Part shown: piece after piece, positions 23,101-35,450 of the stretch
Numbering within the stretch: the first letter of the stretch is position 1
Layout of the letters: the number at the start of each line of letters is the position of its first letter
Assembly (NCBI RefSeq): GCF_001649575.2
Contig: NC_051433.1
Location: 23,343,771 to 23,407,770, forward strand
Length of the DNA: 64,000 bases
Direction of reading: 5' to 3'
DNA from: Kryptolebias marmoratus
Taxonomy: Eukaryota; Chordata; Actinopteri; Cyprinodontiformes; Rivulidae
The notes under the pieces: generated by a model
Database searches by the model: none
Seen by the model: the letters and a program-made list of their open reading frames with translations, nothing else
What the model was told of the DNA's origin: nothing
Made by a program: the position numbers and the translations under genes

Positions 23101-23102
23101 TT

Positions 23103-23438
23103 AGGGCTGTACGGTGGAGCAGTTGGATAGAACTGCACCTTTCAGCAAGAAAGTCCTGGATTTTATTGCCAACTGGGGTCTTTCAGCACAGAGTTTGCGT
23201 GTTCTCTTCAGGTACTCCGTTTTTCTCACACAGCCCAAAGGCTTCCATGTTAGGTTAGTCGGCAACTCCAAAATTGCCAGTTTGTGTCAGTTTGTGTGTG
23301 TGAATGGTTGTCACCATGTAGCCCTGTGACAGACCTACCTGTGGTGTACCCTGCCTCTCACCCCATTGATTGCTGGGGATGAGCACCAGTTCCCAGTGAC
23401 CCTGAAGAGGCTCAAGCCGGTGTTGTAAATGCATGGAT
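23103..23438 (+). mobile_element. V-SINE-like element, nearly full length
   Basis: Plus-strand element with a tRNA-like head ('gggctgtacggtggagcag', 'agcaagaaagtcctgga') and the central region ('gagtttgcgtgttctcttc', 'ggtactccg'). It ends near 'gcatggatg'. It is more diverged from the 10116 copy than the other copies are, suggesting another subfamily. Confidence 0.65.
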
Positions 23439-23479
23439 GTTCCCAACATGTCACATTGATGGTCACCCCCACCTCCCTG

Positions 23480-23795
23480 CGTGAGGATCTCACTTTTTGT
23501 ATTCCGTTTTGGGGTTTTGGGTTGTCTCTGTTCACGTGTCTTGTCTGTTTTTGCGCACCTGTCCTGAGTTGTCTGATTATGTCTGTGTGTATTTAAGTGC
23601 CCAGGTTTCTGTTTTTGTTGTTGGGTCCTCGTCATTTTTACGTTCCGGGTGTTTTGCTGTGTCCAGAAGGTTTTTGGTGAACTTGTGCTGGAAGCACTTC
23701 AGGCTACGTCTAAGGTTTTTGTTAACGTCAAATAAAAAAGTTTTTGCACCACTGCTGAGCTCAGGTCCTCTCATCATTGTCCTGGAACCTTGACA
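23480..23795 (+). mobile_element. Solo LTR, 316 bp, with CCCTG target duplication
   Basis: It starts CGTGAGGAT (first T apparently mutated) and ends CCTTGACA. Perfect 5-bp direct repeats CCCTG lie at 23475-23479 and 23796-23800. A TATA-like 'tatttaag' at 23590 and AATAAA at 23731-23736, about 60 bp from the end, give the U3-R-U5 layout of an LTR. No internal retroviral or Gypsy coding sequence follows. Confidence 0.72.
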
Positions 23796-23800
23796 CCCTG

Positions 23801-26800
23801 CCTACTCTTTCAGAAAAACCACGAGCTTCACATATGGAAGAACATCAGCTCAGCTCCACTGCTGCTGCAAATTATCATGTAGAACATGTTTTGCTTCATT
23901 TTCCTGTGTGATTTTGACTTGTTATAACATGATCATGTGTTAAAATAATGTGAGTTTTTTTAAGGGTCCAACATAAAGCAACAGGCTCTGAGTAACCTAC
24001 TATAGCACCATTTTCTTTACTTATTTACAAATTTTCTAGTGAGCCTGTGCTCCAAACACACACACAGGCTGAACAAAGGGAAAGCTCCTTATGTGTGCTT
24101 TTTAAATATAGCTTTATGTGTAGAATATAGAATAAAAATCTATTCAGAAAAGAGACGCTGAACAAATTTCTTGACAATGTTTTCATGTGAGAATCTTTTC
24201 AGTAAGGATCAAAAGGATGATCAAATTTGAAATGGGTTTAGGTGACGGTCGTTAGCAGGAACATGGTGCATCTTAAAGTGGCATGATGTACTCTCTCTCG
24301 CTGCTTGCACCCCTATCTCCCTCCCACCCACCCACCCACCTATCCAATGTGACCAGCTCTTACACTTGCTTCATTTCTTCCTCCTTTTTTTTCCCCTCTC
24401 ACACTGTTGCTCTCTGTCGTCTCTGAGACGGAATAAACAGTGAGGTCGGCTGCCGAAATCTGACATTTCAGATACGTTTGAGTGAAGGCGCAACAAATGG
24501 CTTTGACAGAACCAAAACTCTGTTGCTCAAGTGCACTGCTCAACTTTGCAAAGTTCACTCAGCATGCAAACACAAAGTGTTGTATTTGCAAATTCACTTC
24601 TTTCCTGCCTTTTTCGTTCACGCTGATGCATACGGGACATGGAAGCAGGGCTTGTATTTCTGTCCGGCATCTCTTTAACACCCTTGCTGGTTTATGCAGT
24701 CATTTTCATTCTGTCTCGACGTGTTACATAAATATTCACTGCAGGTACAGAGACACAAAGAGGAACACGCAAAATTCAAGGTTGAGAGCATTATGCAACT
24801 AGGCTGCCTATTCGCAGAGTCAACAGCCTATCAACATGCCAGATCCCATCCTGCAGGTTGCCATGGCTGCATCAATCAGGTTATGTCATCCAATCTGAGA
24901 TCACTGCAGTTTAATTGGTGAGCCTGACAAATGATCTGTCACACCGCTGTAACATATTCAATTTTTGCTCTTCAGAAAAATTGGGGCAAACTGTGTTATC
25001 GTTTATAATGCTGCAACACAAAAACATTTGTATAAAAGGTTTAAAATCCTATCAGGAGAGAGAATAAGAGAAATAGGGGAAAAACAGTGACATAAAATAA
25101 GATTTTAACAGTTTTAGACATGAACATATTTCTCACAATTGGCTTCAGTAACAATTCACAGGAAAATAATTAGTAAATTCATTAAAGAAAGAAAATTCAT
25201 TTTCATCATCTAACAAGGATATGAATGTTTACAATTATCACTTTAAACTCCTGGATCTGTGATTATTTCTGCCAGCACCTCAGAGGCACCCAACTAATTT
25301 AATTTACATGATGTGCACAGATCCAGCTGAGTGTTTATTCACAGAAACATAATTTCCTCCCACCTGAATAAACTTCGCTGATGTCCAAACCACGGCAAGC
25401 AGTGATAGAGTTACTCTCTCCAGTCTATAACTTATTAAACAGGTGGCTCTTTAATCCATCTTTTGATCGCTTTGAGAGAGCTTATCAAACAATGTTGTCA
25501 TGGAAACCATCTGGATGTGCACCCCTTCTGCTGGTGAGGCAACTGTGATTCAGAGGTAGTTCACAGTAGGGCAACTCAGATCATCTAACTATAAATGCGC
25601 ACATGAACTCAGGTATGAGCTGAAGTGTGGTGCTGCAGACTTTCAGCGAATGCCAGCAGCTTCTGGCAGGTTTTCGACAGCAGCTATAGGTTTGAAAACA
25701 ATTTTGGTTGGATCGGAGAAACTCCTGGTTATAAACTGACATTAAATTACACCTGCATTGTTTCAGTTTTTAACTGAGACGTTCTGTTTGCTGTGAGACT
25801 GAAAAATATCCTAACTGATGATGATAAGTATGAAAACTCATCAACATCAATATTTTTAGTTGTCACATAATTTGTATGACTTATTCTTTTAATTTCTTAA
25901 ACATGTCAGCTAAAATAAAATTTTCTTCACACCACGAGTATATGAACATCAGTCTACATACATCAGTTGAGTTAGTGTTGGCTCCATTTGACCTACAATT
26001 TCAAATTATCATGACGGATAAAGAGTCCGCAACTACGGCAGTCTCAAAACAAGCCAAGTTACAAAAGTTACCAATGGCCAGAGGAGTCTAAAATATTGAA
26101 GTACTTCAAGCTAGCTGACAATAAAATAGTGGTTTGTTCGCTTTTCAAGAACTTTTTTTGCCTAACAGCAACAACAGAAGAGCGATTTGCACAGAAGGAG
26201 GTATGATGAGCCACCAGGGAAAAGAAACCATTCAAAGCCGAGTTCTTGAAGTTGCTAAATATCTTCTATGAAGCTACAAAGGTTGTCTGTCTGCTCCAGT
26301 TTCCAGTAAATAAACTTTTGAGGAAACTATTAGACCAGATCTGGGCTCACGTTCAATAACTCTGTGCTGGTGTTGTGCTGTGCAGAGTTTTGTTCCCCTG
26401 TTCAGATCTTTTTTCTTACCTACGTTGTTTTATGCATCAGTATTTTAAGTAAAATGCCAAAAGAAAAGATCATGATCTTTTTGTGTCTTCTGTTTTGTCC
26501 TGGAAATCTATCTTATGTAGGTGGGGAACAGATTTCAATGGGGGAGCACAATTTGACACACCATCTGCATGTTTAATCATGCAAGATTTATATAGCCAAA
26601 CTGACTGTATTCATTTTACATTCCAAACATTTATTTTGGTAGATGATGGTATTATCTAAACAAATAACATTTAAATCAGACAAATAATTTATAATACATA
26701 CCATTAGTAAATACAAGTACGCTATAAAAGTGAAGTTAAGATAAAAGAACATTTGTCAGTGTTATAGTCTCCATTTTCATTTATTGTATTAGTTTCTTTA

Positions 26801-26850
26801 ATTAATTTGAAGGCAGAGCCATGTTACTGAATTCATGCAAAATTAAGATT
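23801..26850. other. No assigned gene; unique-looking DNA
   Basis: Contains a CCCA repeat at 24323-24340 and an X-box-like motif at 25494-25507. A fairly CpG-containing stretch occurs around 24420-24640. Open frames there show no recognisable domain. Confidence 0.4.
25494..25507. promoter_or_regulatory. X-box-like motif (RFX type)
   Basis: GTTGTCATGGAAAC fits the degenerate RFX X-box pattern with a two-base spacer. It is isolated, so the call is weak. Confidence 0.22.
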
Positions 26851-26858
26851 TCTCTTTT

Positions 26859-27390
26859 TGTCATTGGCAGTCAGTCTCCCCCCCCCCTTGAGTGGTGACT
26901 GATTACCTCAGCTGTAGTTCATCTCCTCCTTACTGCACTCTGGCATTTAAGGCGTCTCCTGCGGTCCGGTCGTCGCAGGATCAAAGCCTGTTTTGGGTAC
27001 GACCTCGGCCCCTCTTCGAGTCCTTCCTTGAATCTGTGACTAACCGTGTTCTTTGTATGTGTGTGTGCGCAGTTACCCTCCTCGTGAGCTCCCCGTGGAC
27101 CTGTGCCTGGAACTCGAATCCCCTCCGGGCTCCCCGACATCCCTCTGGCCCCCTCACCTGTACCTGTAAATACAAGCACCAGTTGGAACCTGAGAATCAC
27201 CTGCCTCACTCGGTCCTGGACCTCCCTCACCAACGTGCACCCCGCTGCACCGGAGCACCTGTTGGTTGCTCACACTCAGCCCCTCAGACTGGACTCCCTG
27301 TTTGACAGTAATAAAACTTCCCTTCAGTGGTTTTATGGCCTTACTGAGCATCAGTTCCTCCTCTCTGCCGTTTGCCCTAGACATCCGGCC
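26859..27390 (+). mobile_element. LTR-like GC-rich element, boundaries unresolved
   Basis: The block is much richer in C than its flanks. It has a TATA-like 'catttaaggcg' near 26944 and AATAAA at about 27310. The middle resembles the LTR at 14843 ('tgattacctcagctg', 'tgtaaatac'). TG/CA ends with a matching 5-bp duplication could not be found. A run of 10 C (26878-26887) lies near the left end. Open frames in both strands here are composition effects. Confidence 0.45.
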
Positions 27391-29529
27391 TTTTTCTGAT
27401 ACTCTTCACCGTTTGATGCAGTTCTTACCAAAATATCCTTACAACCTACTGGATAATCAGTCTTTTTTTAAAAAAAAGGTACATGAATAATATGTTTCAT
27501 TTTGTTTATTTGTCATGTTGGGGTTGGAACTCTGTATTTTATACTTTGAATTTGCAAGTTTTTGTTTACGTTTTTCTTTTGTGGGATACTATAAATGCCG
27601 AAACAAAATTGCTGACTTTTAATTTTGAAAGAAAATTATTAACCCCAAAACTTCATCATTTATCATTAGTGACTGTCATCACAGAACACCTTTTCAAAAA
27701 GCTTTTAACCTTGAGATAAATGCCTGATCTAGTTGAGGATAACACCCTCCACAGCAACTGAATTATTCAGACTTGAAACCAGTTTTAAGACAGAGAAAAA
27801 TACATTTAAAACGTTTTTTTTTAAAAATCCTGCAGTTCAAGCCCAGTTTTCTTAAAAACCTTTTAATGTGTTAATGTGGACAGTGTGCTGTGTTTTTACT
27901 TACTTATGACTGCAAAAGATGCTGGAAAGTTGCACAGTGAAACTGAGCTTCATGTTCAGCTCAGAGGTGCAGGTAGAAATTATGAAACGATACATGGAGA
28001 CCAGCAGCTGGTGTCAGTTTCAGTGTGGCAATTAAAGACTGATTTTATTTTTTTGCTTTGTGTCCTTGATGAGACATGTTTCTTCCATGAATACAGCACC
28101 TTGAGTTAAAAGTCGAGGAAAAAACTATATTCATTTGGAAACAAAAGGCCTTCAATGTGACAGGAGAAATCCAGACCATAACAGACCGACATCAGTTGTA
28201 CTATAGTGAGTTTTTTAATCCAATCAACAATCAGTCCATTTTCCTTTGCACGCATCAGTTCCATTTTGTTGTGATCCGTAGGTTTGTGTGAGTGTAGCGG
28301 GGGTGACCACTCATTTTCCTGGCCATCATCCTCCACACCTGAGATCTTTAACCTCATCAAGCCAGCAGAATAAATTTTCCTGGCTTTCACTCCGCTTAGT
28401 GCCAGAGTTTTAATTTTCACCTGTTGGTGAGCAGAGGTGGTCAGCAACAGACTAATAATGTAGCTTGAGTTTGGTTTTCCTGTTCATAACTCTCATTTGT
28501 CAGCTACTCTGTGGGAAGCAGGGGTGTGGAAGGTGCTGAAGTACACCTTGATAGATGCCAGAGGACATGCATGCCGGAGCACACAATTAAATAATTTATG
28601 GAAAAATGAATAACACAGATTTTATTAGTACTGCATTATTTTCAACAACACTGGATAGGTTTAAATTCAAATAATATAAGGATTTTTGCAAATCTGGTAG
28701 CTTCTATAAACTAGTAATGTAATTGTAAATCTGTGTACAAAATTTTACAACTACAAGTGGTTTTTGTGGGTTTTAACCACAAAAAAGTGGGCAAATTTAG
28801 TATTAGGCCATAACTGTGATTATGCATTTCACCTCATATGTTCGATATTATGATATTCTTTATAAGGTTGTTAGATAGCGCTTACAAATTCATACATATT
28901 CACAGCTTCCCTGACCTGAAACCTGTTCCAACAGCTATATGCTTTCCAGCCAATTTTACCTCCATCTCCACGTCATACCATGATATATTCACGATCCTCA
29001 CATTATACCACGTTATACTTCTCTTTTCTAAATATACATAAATAATTTACTCTGCTGTTAAATTCTTAAATTTGGTGCTTTACCTTATCACTTTGAGTCC
29101 TGAAGGTTCATGTACAACAACTTCTAAAGCCATGTTCTGACCAGATTTTGATGTCTTTAGGAAAAGCACAGAACCTTCATTAAGTTCACCTTATGATGTC
29201 GAAAGAAAGAAAGAAACCTTAAACCTAAAAGAATATACATCACTTAATCAAGAACACATCTTCTACTAGAAAGAAAAATGGAATAAGTACATCAGAAAGA
29301 CAACTGAATTACTATTTTTTCCTCTAAAGTGCACAGCATGCCCTCAATAGCCCATGTGCACTTAAAACCCCCCAACTTACCCATCATCTTGAAGTAAACT
29401 TCAGATGACCAAAGAACATCATTTTAACAACACAACCCACAGATTGAAATAAGTTTTTTTCAGGTTAACCCTATAGCAAGCTTAGCAGTTGCAAAGATGA
29501 ATTTCAAAAGTTTATTAAAATGCTTCTTT
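27391..29529. other. No assigned feature
   Basis: AT-rich unique-looking DNA. A small 9-bp hairpin lies at 28761-28785. Nothing coding is supported. Confidence 0.4.
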
Positions 29530-31035
29530 TTAGTGTCATACTTTAATTATAAACAAATAACAAAAGGGAAAACACCTCCCCCCACTTAAGACACCACTTT
29601 GCTAAAATATTAAACAGCCCCACCAATCTTGGGCGCTGCACAGCTAAATGTGTAAGAGTTTCAGGTTGACAACAGAACAAACAGTTCTCAGAGTGATTTC
29701 GATCAAGATCTGCTTTGTGTTTGTTTGTAGCTATAGCATTGTGCACAATTCTCCACTGGAGGTCCGCCACTTGCTTTTCCACTGCCAGTTTATATAAGTA
29801 TCTTCTCAAGATGGTACCTTTTTGATGGTCAAAAAGCTTTATCTACCTTGACACCTTCAAGTCTTTGAACCCTCCTATTGCCTTTGGGTAAATGGACCTG
29901 AAATAACAAGGGTTTCTCTTCTTCTCTTCAGCTATGAAGGTTTCAGGAGGGTGTATGACCTTCACACAGATGTTGTAGAGAGCTTCTTTCGGGTCTCAAT
30001 CCTCCCCAGCTCTGGAGTAGTGAAACAAAGTAAATTGTCCTCCTCTCGCACCTTCACATGGGGCAAAGCTGTCAGTGATGAAAAAACATAGACTCCCTCT
30101 TAATTCCAGTGAGCTGTCCTTTTCTGGATGAAAACTCTCCATTGCTTAGAAAGACAATTCTTTATGGTCTCCACAACTTTAGACAGTAGTCTGGGCCTCA
30201 AATGTATGTTATGACTCAATTCCTTCACTGATGCAGTTAGCTGTTCCAGCTTTACAACACCTGCCTCCTGTAAAAGAGATCTTACAGATGCAGATGACAG
30301 GATTGTAGAGAAGGGATTCTTCAAACATGCACAGACCTGGAGCAACAGTCTTTCAAATTTGCCAGGCCTTCACAAAGGAGGTAAAAAAACATTGTAAGAC
30401 CTGACAAGTCTGCTTCACCCTGGTTTATAAGAAGACTTGCTTGTAGTAGTGCAGTTCTTCCACCTTTCTCAGAAAGGCTTTTGCTATGTAAAGCAACTGG
30501 TAGAAAAGTCTTTGTGCTGTCAGCAGTCTGAAGGACATCATCTTGGAAGAAATGTCAATGAGTCCTTGCCCATCCTCTTCCATAGGTAGGAAAGGGACAA
30601 GTTCCCATATCCAATACTTTCAAGACCAGAAAATTTCAAATTTGCATGATGGACTTTCTCGATTAGTTTGTTAAGGGGACTGAGAACTATCAGTCTGTGC
30701 CAAAGCATTGAGGCTACAAGATTATTGGCAATCATACAAATCTTTGTATGACAACTGGGGTAGCAGCCATTTTTATTTAGATAGGCACACACTTTTTAAA
30801 TTACACCCTCCCAGTTCTGTTCCTGAAACTCCTCGAGTAAATACCAAGAATTTTCAAAACATCCTTTCCCCAGATTAAACCCAGGCAACTTGGGAAGTGC
30901 CATTACTTCCCAATTCTAAACTAAAAACAACCCCACATTTTCCAAGTTAACTTTAGCTGAATAGGCTTTTATGTAGATATTCAAACTTTGCTACAAACAT
31001 TCAACATGCTTTTTATTTCTTACAAATACATTGAC

Positions 31036-31047
31036 ATCATCTGCATA
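31036..31047 (-). pseudogene. Reverse transcriptase catalytic YADD of the LINE
   Basis: The complement reads tat-gca-gat-gat, giving Y-A-D-D followed by V-N-V-F-V, the classic RT active-site box. The motif survives although the surrounding ORF2 is broken. Confidence 0.8.
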
Positions 31048-33190
31048 GGAATTTACCTTGATAGAATCATTGTCAATTAATCAAGAAATATCGAATCCAC
31101 TCGAATTGTTTTGTAGCCTAAATAACAAAGGTTCAATAAACAAACTATAAATCTGCCCTGAGATGGATTCCACAGTTTACCAGGATTGGCCTGCTGAGAC
31201 CACCACCTGCCTTTATACCTCATTATATAACAATTTAATTCCTGATTTTTTTTCTTCCAAGCCAAAGAAACCTAACACTGAAAAAAAGTCATTGTTATCT
31301 ACCCTGTCAAAACCTTTCCCCTCATCCAGAGAAATCAAACTGAAATACAAATTACTCACTTTGCACAAACCAAACAGTATATCTATGTTAAGAAAAAGAT
31401 TATCTATTTAAGTTCTATCTAAAATGCTATGTTTTTGGTCCACGTAAGCAATAATCCCAAGCATATCAGTCTATTTGCACGTGGTTTTGATAGTACTTTG
31501 TAGTCTGTACATAAAAGACGCACAGGTCTCCAGTTCCCCAATAAAACTAAATCCCCCTTCTTTGGAAGACGAGAAAGCACAGTCCTACAGCAGGACATGG
31601 ATAGTTTTCTTCTAATCTGCATAAAAAAACTTTATGCAGATCATGTCTAATAATGTCCCAGAACTGCTTGAAAAACTCCACTGTGAGTCCATCTAAACCA
31701 GGAGCACACCCCAGTGCCATCTCTCCTGAGACTGCATTTAGTCCTTCAAAGTCAGATCTTCATCTGCATCCTGTCTCTCAGCAGTGCTAAGCTAAAGGGC
31801 CAAAGTTTCAGCAGCACTTTCCAGTCAACAAGTTCCCGCTTTAAACAAATTAATATAAAAATCCACAACATGGTTTCTCATCTCCCTAAAGTCTGGTAAT
31901 ATCTATCCATCAAGAAACTTCGGGCAGGACATATGCTTTATCCTTGTTGTTTTTCTCTAAGCTGAAGAAGAAGAGGGAACTTGAGGCATCCATGTTCTTT
32001 ATGCCAAGATAACAAGACCTGGTAAGGGCTCTATTTACTTTCTTTCCCATCACCTTAGCATGCTTAAGTCACCTCTTTTGCAGCGTTTTGTCCAAAGAGG
32101 TACTTGAGACAATAAACAAAGTTCATTCACTTGCTCTGATACTGTCCTGTAGGTTCTGAATTGGAGTCTTGAGTAAGCCAGAAGAGTATGAGCTGTATTG
32201 TTGAGTAAAGACTTGACTTTGAGTTTTACCAATCTCCCACCATTGTTCTAATGACAAAATTACTTTTATTTTTTTTCCAGGACGACCAGAACATTCTGAC
32301 GTTTTCACAAAACTGACTATACTGTAGTAACTTGTTGTTAAAATGTCAATGGGACTTTTGAGCTTTTGAGCTGAGTTAATGCTGACTAAATGATAAACAC
32401 TGATACCAGATGGAACAATGCTACCAACACCATTCTCATTGTTGTTGCTCTGTTATTATTTGCCTTTACCCAAGTGTATTGCCCAACATTTGGATTCTTC
32501 AGTCTGCAGATTGGATTCTTCTTACCACCTCTAAATTTCTTGCAATTCCATTTAAAGTACTTTAGAACTGAATGACATTCTTTGCTGGTTCTACCGAGCT
32601 TGAAATCTATCGTGCAGTTCCAATCTCCCCCTACTAGTATCTGGTCATTCCTATGCCCATATAATATTTGTTGTGAAGTTTGAAAAATGATTGACTTCAT
32701 TTTATGTATGTAGTTTTTTCTTTCGTAGTGGATTATTAATAATAAATGATGTTTCTGATTCAATGTCATATTTCAAGTCCTCCAAATCCTCTTGACTTTA
32801 GCAGACATTTTCTATAATTTGTCCATTACCTCTGTTACTACCATTTTCCTCCATTCTGGAGCAGGTTTCACCAGCTGCTCATATTTTAAAGCTGCAGCCC
32901 CACTACCTGATTCCATCACATTCATGACTGACCTGTCTTCTGAGGCCACTCAGTCTCTTACGCCGTACATCTCACCTTGCATCAAAGCTTCCTCAGCTGT
33001 TGGTGCAGACACCGCTCTACCTGGCTCAGTTGGAGTATGTGGCAGCGCTAACGCTCGGTGTGCTTGCAGCGAGTTCACCCGCGATAACCAGTGTCACGGA
33101 GGACACAGAAACCTAACAGCTGAATGCTGGTCCAATATCCAACTCAGTCTGTTCACTATCTACTCTGTCCTCTGTCTATGATTTATATTG

Positions 33191-33232
33191 GCATTGAAGA
33201 CATTTGTGCCTGACACTGCCACACTCAAAACA
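33191..33232 (-). pseudogene. ORF1 zinc-knuckle of the LINE
   Basis: The complement encodes C-F-E-C-G-S-V-R-H-K-C-L-Q-C, a complete CX2CX4HX4C knuckle. It is preceded by M-V-Y-A-S-S-G-R-L-K, typical of Tx1-type ORF1 nucleic-acid-binding proteins. Confidence 0.78.
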
Positions 33233-33710
33233 CTTTAGACGGCCAGAGCTAGCATAGACCATATAATTCCCATCTCCATATTTGTTTAAATACTTGTTTA
33301 ATACTTAATAATATATACTTGTTTAAGTTTGGAGTTTTTGCACTCCAGTCTACCTGAATTTACTGACAAATTTTCCAAATCTACACAGCCTGTTCTTCAA
33401 TAGCTTGTTTTGGACAAACGGTTGGACCCCAAGCAATGAAACTTTGAATGAGCTACCATACATATCTAACCTGCTTCAGGAATACAAAAACAGCCTCATT
33501 CATTCTACTAGCATACAGCAAATTTTCCTGTCCTACCTGCCATGCACTGCTAGCCAATAAATCCTTCTTCACTCTCATGGTAGCATCAGGTGAAACTTTG
33601 TGGGCCCCATGGCTGGGTGTGGGAGTTACACCATGAGACAAATGTTGCACTGACAACTGTGCAACAGATTTAATAACACCTATTCTATAATAGAGATAAA
33701 CCAACTTACT

Positions 33711-34595
33711 CTATTATATACAAGAAAAATAGCTCAAATACTTAGAGATACACAAAGCGCCAGCTTTCTGCCACCTCTCCTCCAATCTCACTCAAATCAG
33801 AAATGAAAAGAAAGTAAGAAATATATTTTTTGTTGCAACATTAGTGCTGTGAAATGCTGTTTTATTCTATTAAAATAATGTTCGTTGGTCATCTGAGAAA
33901 CCTTCAGCCTCGATAATCTGTCACTCAAACTGGACTTTATAGATTTCATTTCATGCAGTAATTCAGCCACTCTGCTCAGCCAACAGGATCGTTTTAACAC
34001 CAATTTTGTTCTAAAACTGCTGAATCAGGCAGAGGGACACTCATTTTACTTCCACTGCCAAGAGTCAAACCCAGTTGAAGGTTTTTTTTGCCTCACACAG
34101 CACCCAGACACCCCCAATCCCCAGATGACAGAGTTAAGATGGAGTGAAGTTCTGCCTCTTGTCAGATGAAACTGTGCTGCTTAGAGGTAGCTGCTGCACA
34201 AGAGCTCCTGGCCTTGAGCAGCACTTTAGCAGCACGACAAGGAGAAACAGCCTTTCCCACATGGAAGACTTGTTCTTCCCCTGGGCCTTTGCAGATGGTC
34301 TCCACTCAGCAGAGAGCACCATGTCCTGCCCATAAACAAACCCTTTTGAAGGAATAATTTCAGAATAAACAACATGTAGATTTATGTTGGCAGGACAAAA
34401 CAAGAAACTTGAAGAACTTATGCAAATCAAAAGCTGAAAGTTGAAGCACATGCTCAGAGTTGTAATTTGTGGCAGCACTGTTTAGAAAAAAGTATTTGTT
34501 CTTGAACTTTTTAAGACTAAGTAAGTTGTTTAACAGTGTCAGTGCTGCTGTGAACAAACTGCAGCAGAGAGAAAAAACAATGGCAGATACAACTA
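33711..34595. other. No assigned feature; possibly 5' part of the LINE
   Basis: Sequence upstream of the LINE ORF1. It has moderate GC around 34060-34330 and several short frames on both strands, none recognisable. It could include the LINE 5' UTR, but I cannot show it. Confidence 0.35.
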
Positions 34596-34596
34596 T

Positions 34597-34772
34597 TCAT
34601 CCATTTTCCTTGCCTGCTTTTTCAGGAAACAGCTGGTGTCTATCTCCAGCAGTCACTGGCCGAAAGGCAGGGGACACCCTGGACAGGTCGCAAGCCCATC
34701 ACAGGGACACATGGAAATGGATAACCATTCACAATGTAGAGTTACCAGTGAACCTAACATGCATGTTTTTGG
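34597..34772 (-). mobile_element. V-SINE-like element, 5'-truncated
   Basis: Minus-strand SINE 3' part. A decayed CATC tail is followed by 'tggtgtctatctccagcag', 'gggacaccctggacaggtcg', 'ccatcacagggacacatgg' and 'aacctaacatgcatgttttt'. Confidence 0.75.
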
Positions 34773-35364
34773 TAAATTAATACTAAATGTATTATCTGTA
34801 TAAGCAACGGAGCAATGAGAACAGGATGCATTGCGTTTCCCTCCAGTTTGTGTCTCATTTATGTTCAAACTCACAAAGTGAGGTTGACACAGTGCATTTC
34901 TGGTTCCTTCACTTCGCTTTCCTATAATTCCATTTATATTGTCCTTACAAAATTCCTTTTACTATTTAGTGTCACAGTCTCATCAAAACTCATCTTCAAT
35001 TCCTGTAATCAGCACATTTTCACCATTAAATACATTAATTTACTATTTTGTGGAAATAATTCACATTTTCTGTTTTACATGGTACAACTGATAAAAACAC
35101 TTCACATTCAGTGTGAGTTTACTATAGTGCACCATCCACTACAAGTTGTGATCAATCACCCAATGTTCTATAAAAGACAGATTCCTGAAATTAATTACCA
35201 GATTGTCCTTGTGCTATATGTTTTACCTTCTTTTTTAACAGATGTCAAAACAAGGAATTATTAACAGGGCTAAACATTTAAACTTCAATATTCACATTTC
35301 AAAACAGTCTTGTAAAATAGTCTTATCTTGTGGCTTTGTACTATATATAATAAAACATAAAAGG
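34773..35364. other. No assigned feature
   Basis: AT-rich DNA. The 149-codon plus-strand frame at 34815-35264 is low in complexity and has no recognisable domain. Confidence 0.45.
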
Positions 35365-35450
35365 TGGTTCTAGCACCTGATTAGGATGCCTCCTGGTCAT
35401 ACCAACCTCTTGAGGTTTTCTAGGTTTCCCTACCATTGTGGGGAGCCAGG
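35365..35450 (+). mobile_element. Rex3/RTE-like LINE scrap
   Basis: 'ggtggttctagcacctgatt' and 'aggatgcctcctgg' match the segment that opens the LINE tail at 379-440. Identity fades by about 35450. Confidence 0.5.

Larger units (their letters stand above)
29540..33710 (-). mobile_element. Tx1/L1-like LINE, nearly full length, decayed
   Basis: A minus-strand non-LTR retrotransposon can be followed over about 4.2 kb. From its 5' end: ORF1 remnants (about 33710-33190) with a CX2CX4HX4C zinc knuckle; an endonuclease region (about 32770-32390) with G-G-D-W-N-C-T; a W-W-E-I-G-K-T-Q stretch near 32250; an RT region with L-P-K-K-G-D-L and N-W-R-P-V (about 31600-31480); the catalytic YADD at 31036-31047; later ORF2 with N-N-L-V-A-S-x-L-W-H-R (about 30740); and a cysteine-rich C-terminus (about 29809-29543) starting D-L-Q-W-R-I. 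Frameshifts and stops break every domain, so it is inactive. This order and the motifs match fish Tx1-clade L1 elements. Confidence 0.85.

Noticed and set aside
26892..27399. Overlapping long frames on both strands
   Set aside because: All fall inside the GC-rich LTR-like block. Proline/threonine-rich text on both strands is a composition effect, not a gene.
28761..28785. Small inverted repeat (9-bp stem, 7-nt loop)
   Set aside because: Too short and AT-rich to distinguish from chance in 64 kb. No target duplication or conserved flanks were seen.
32792..33181. A 129-codon plus-strand frame
   Set aside because: It lies antisense within the Tx1/L1-like LINE between ORF1 and the endonuclease, so it is a shadow of the element.
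34815..35264. A 149-codon plus-strand open frame
   Set aside because: The composition is that of random AT-rich sequence (F, L, S, I, N) with no family resemblance, and it overlaps the edge of a SINE.
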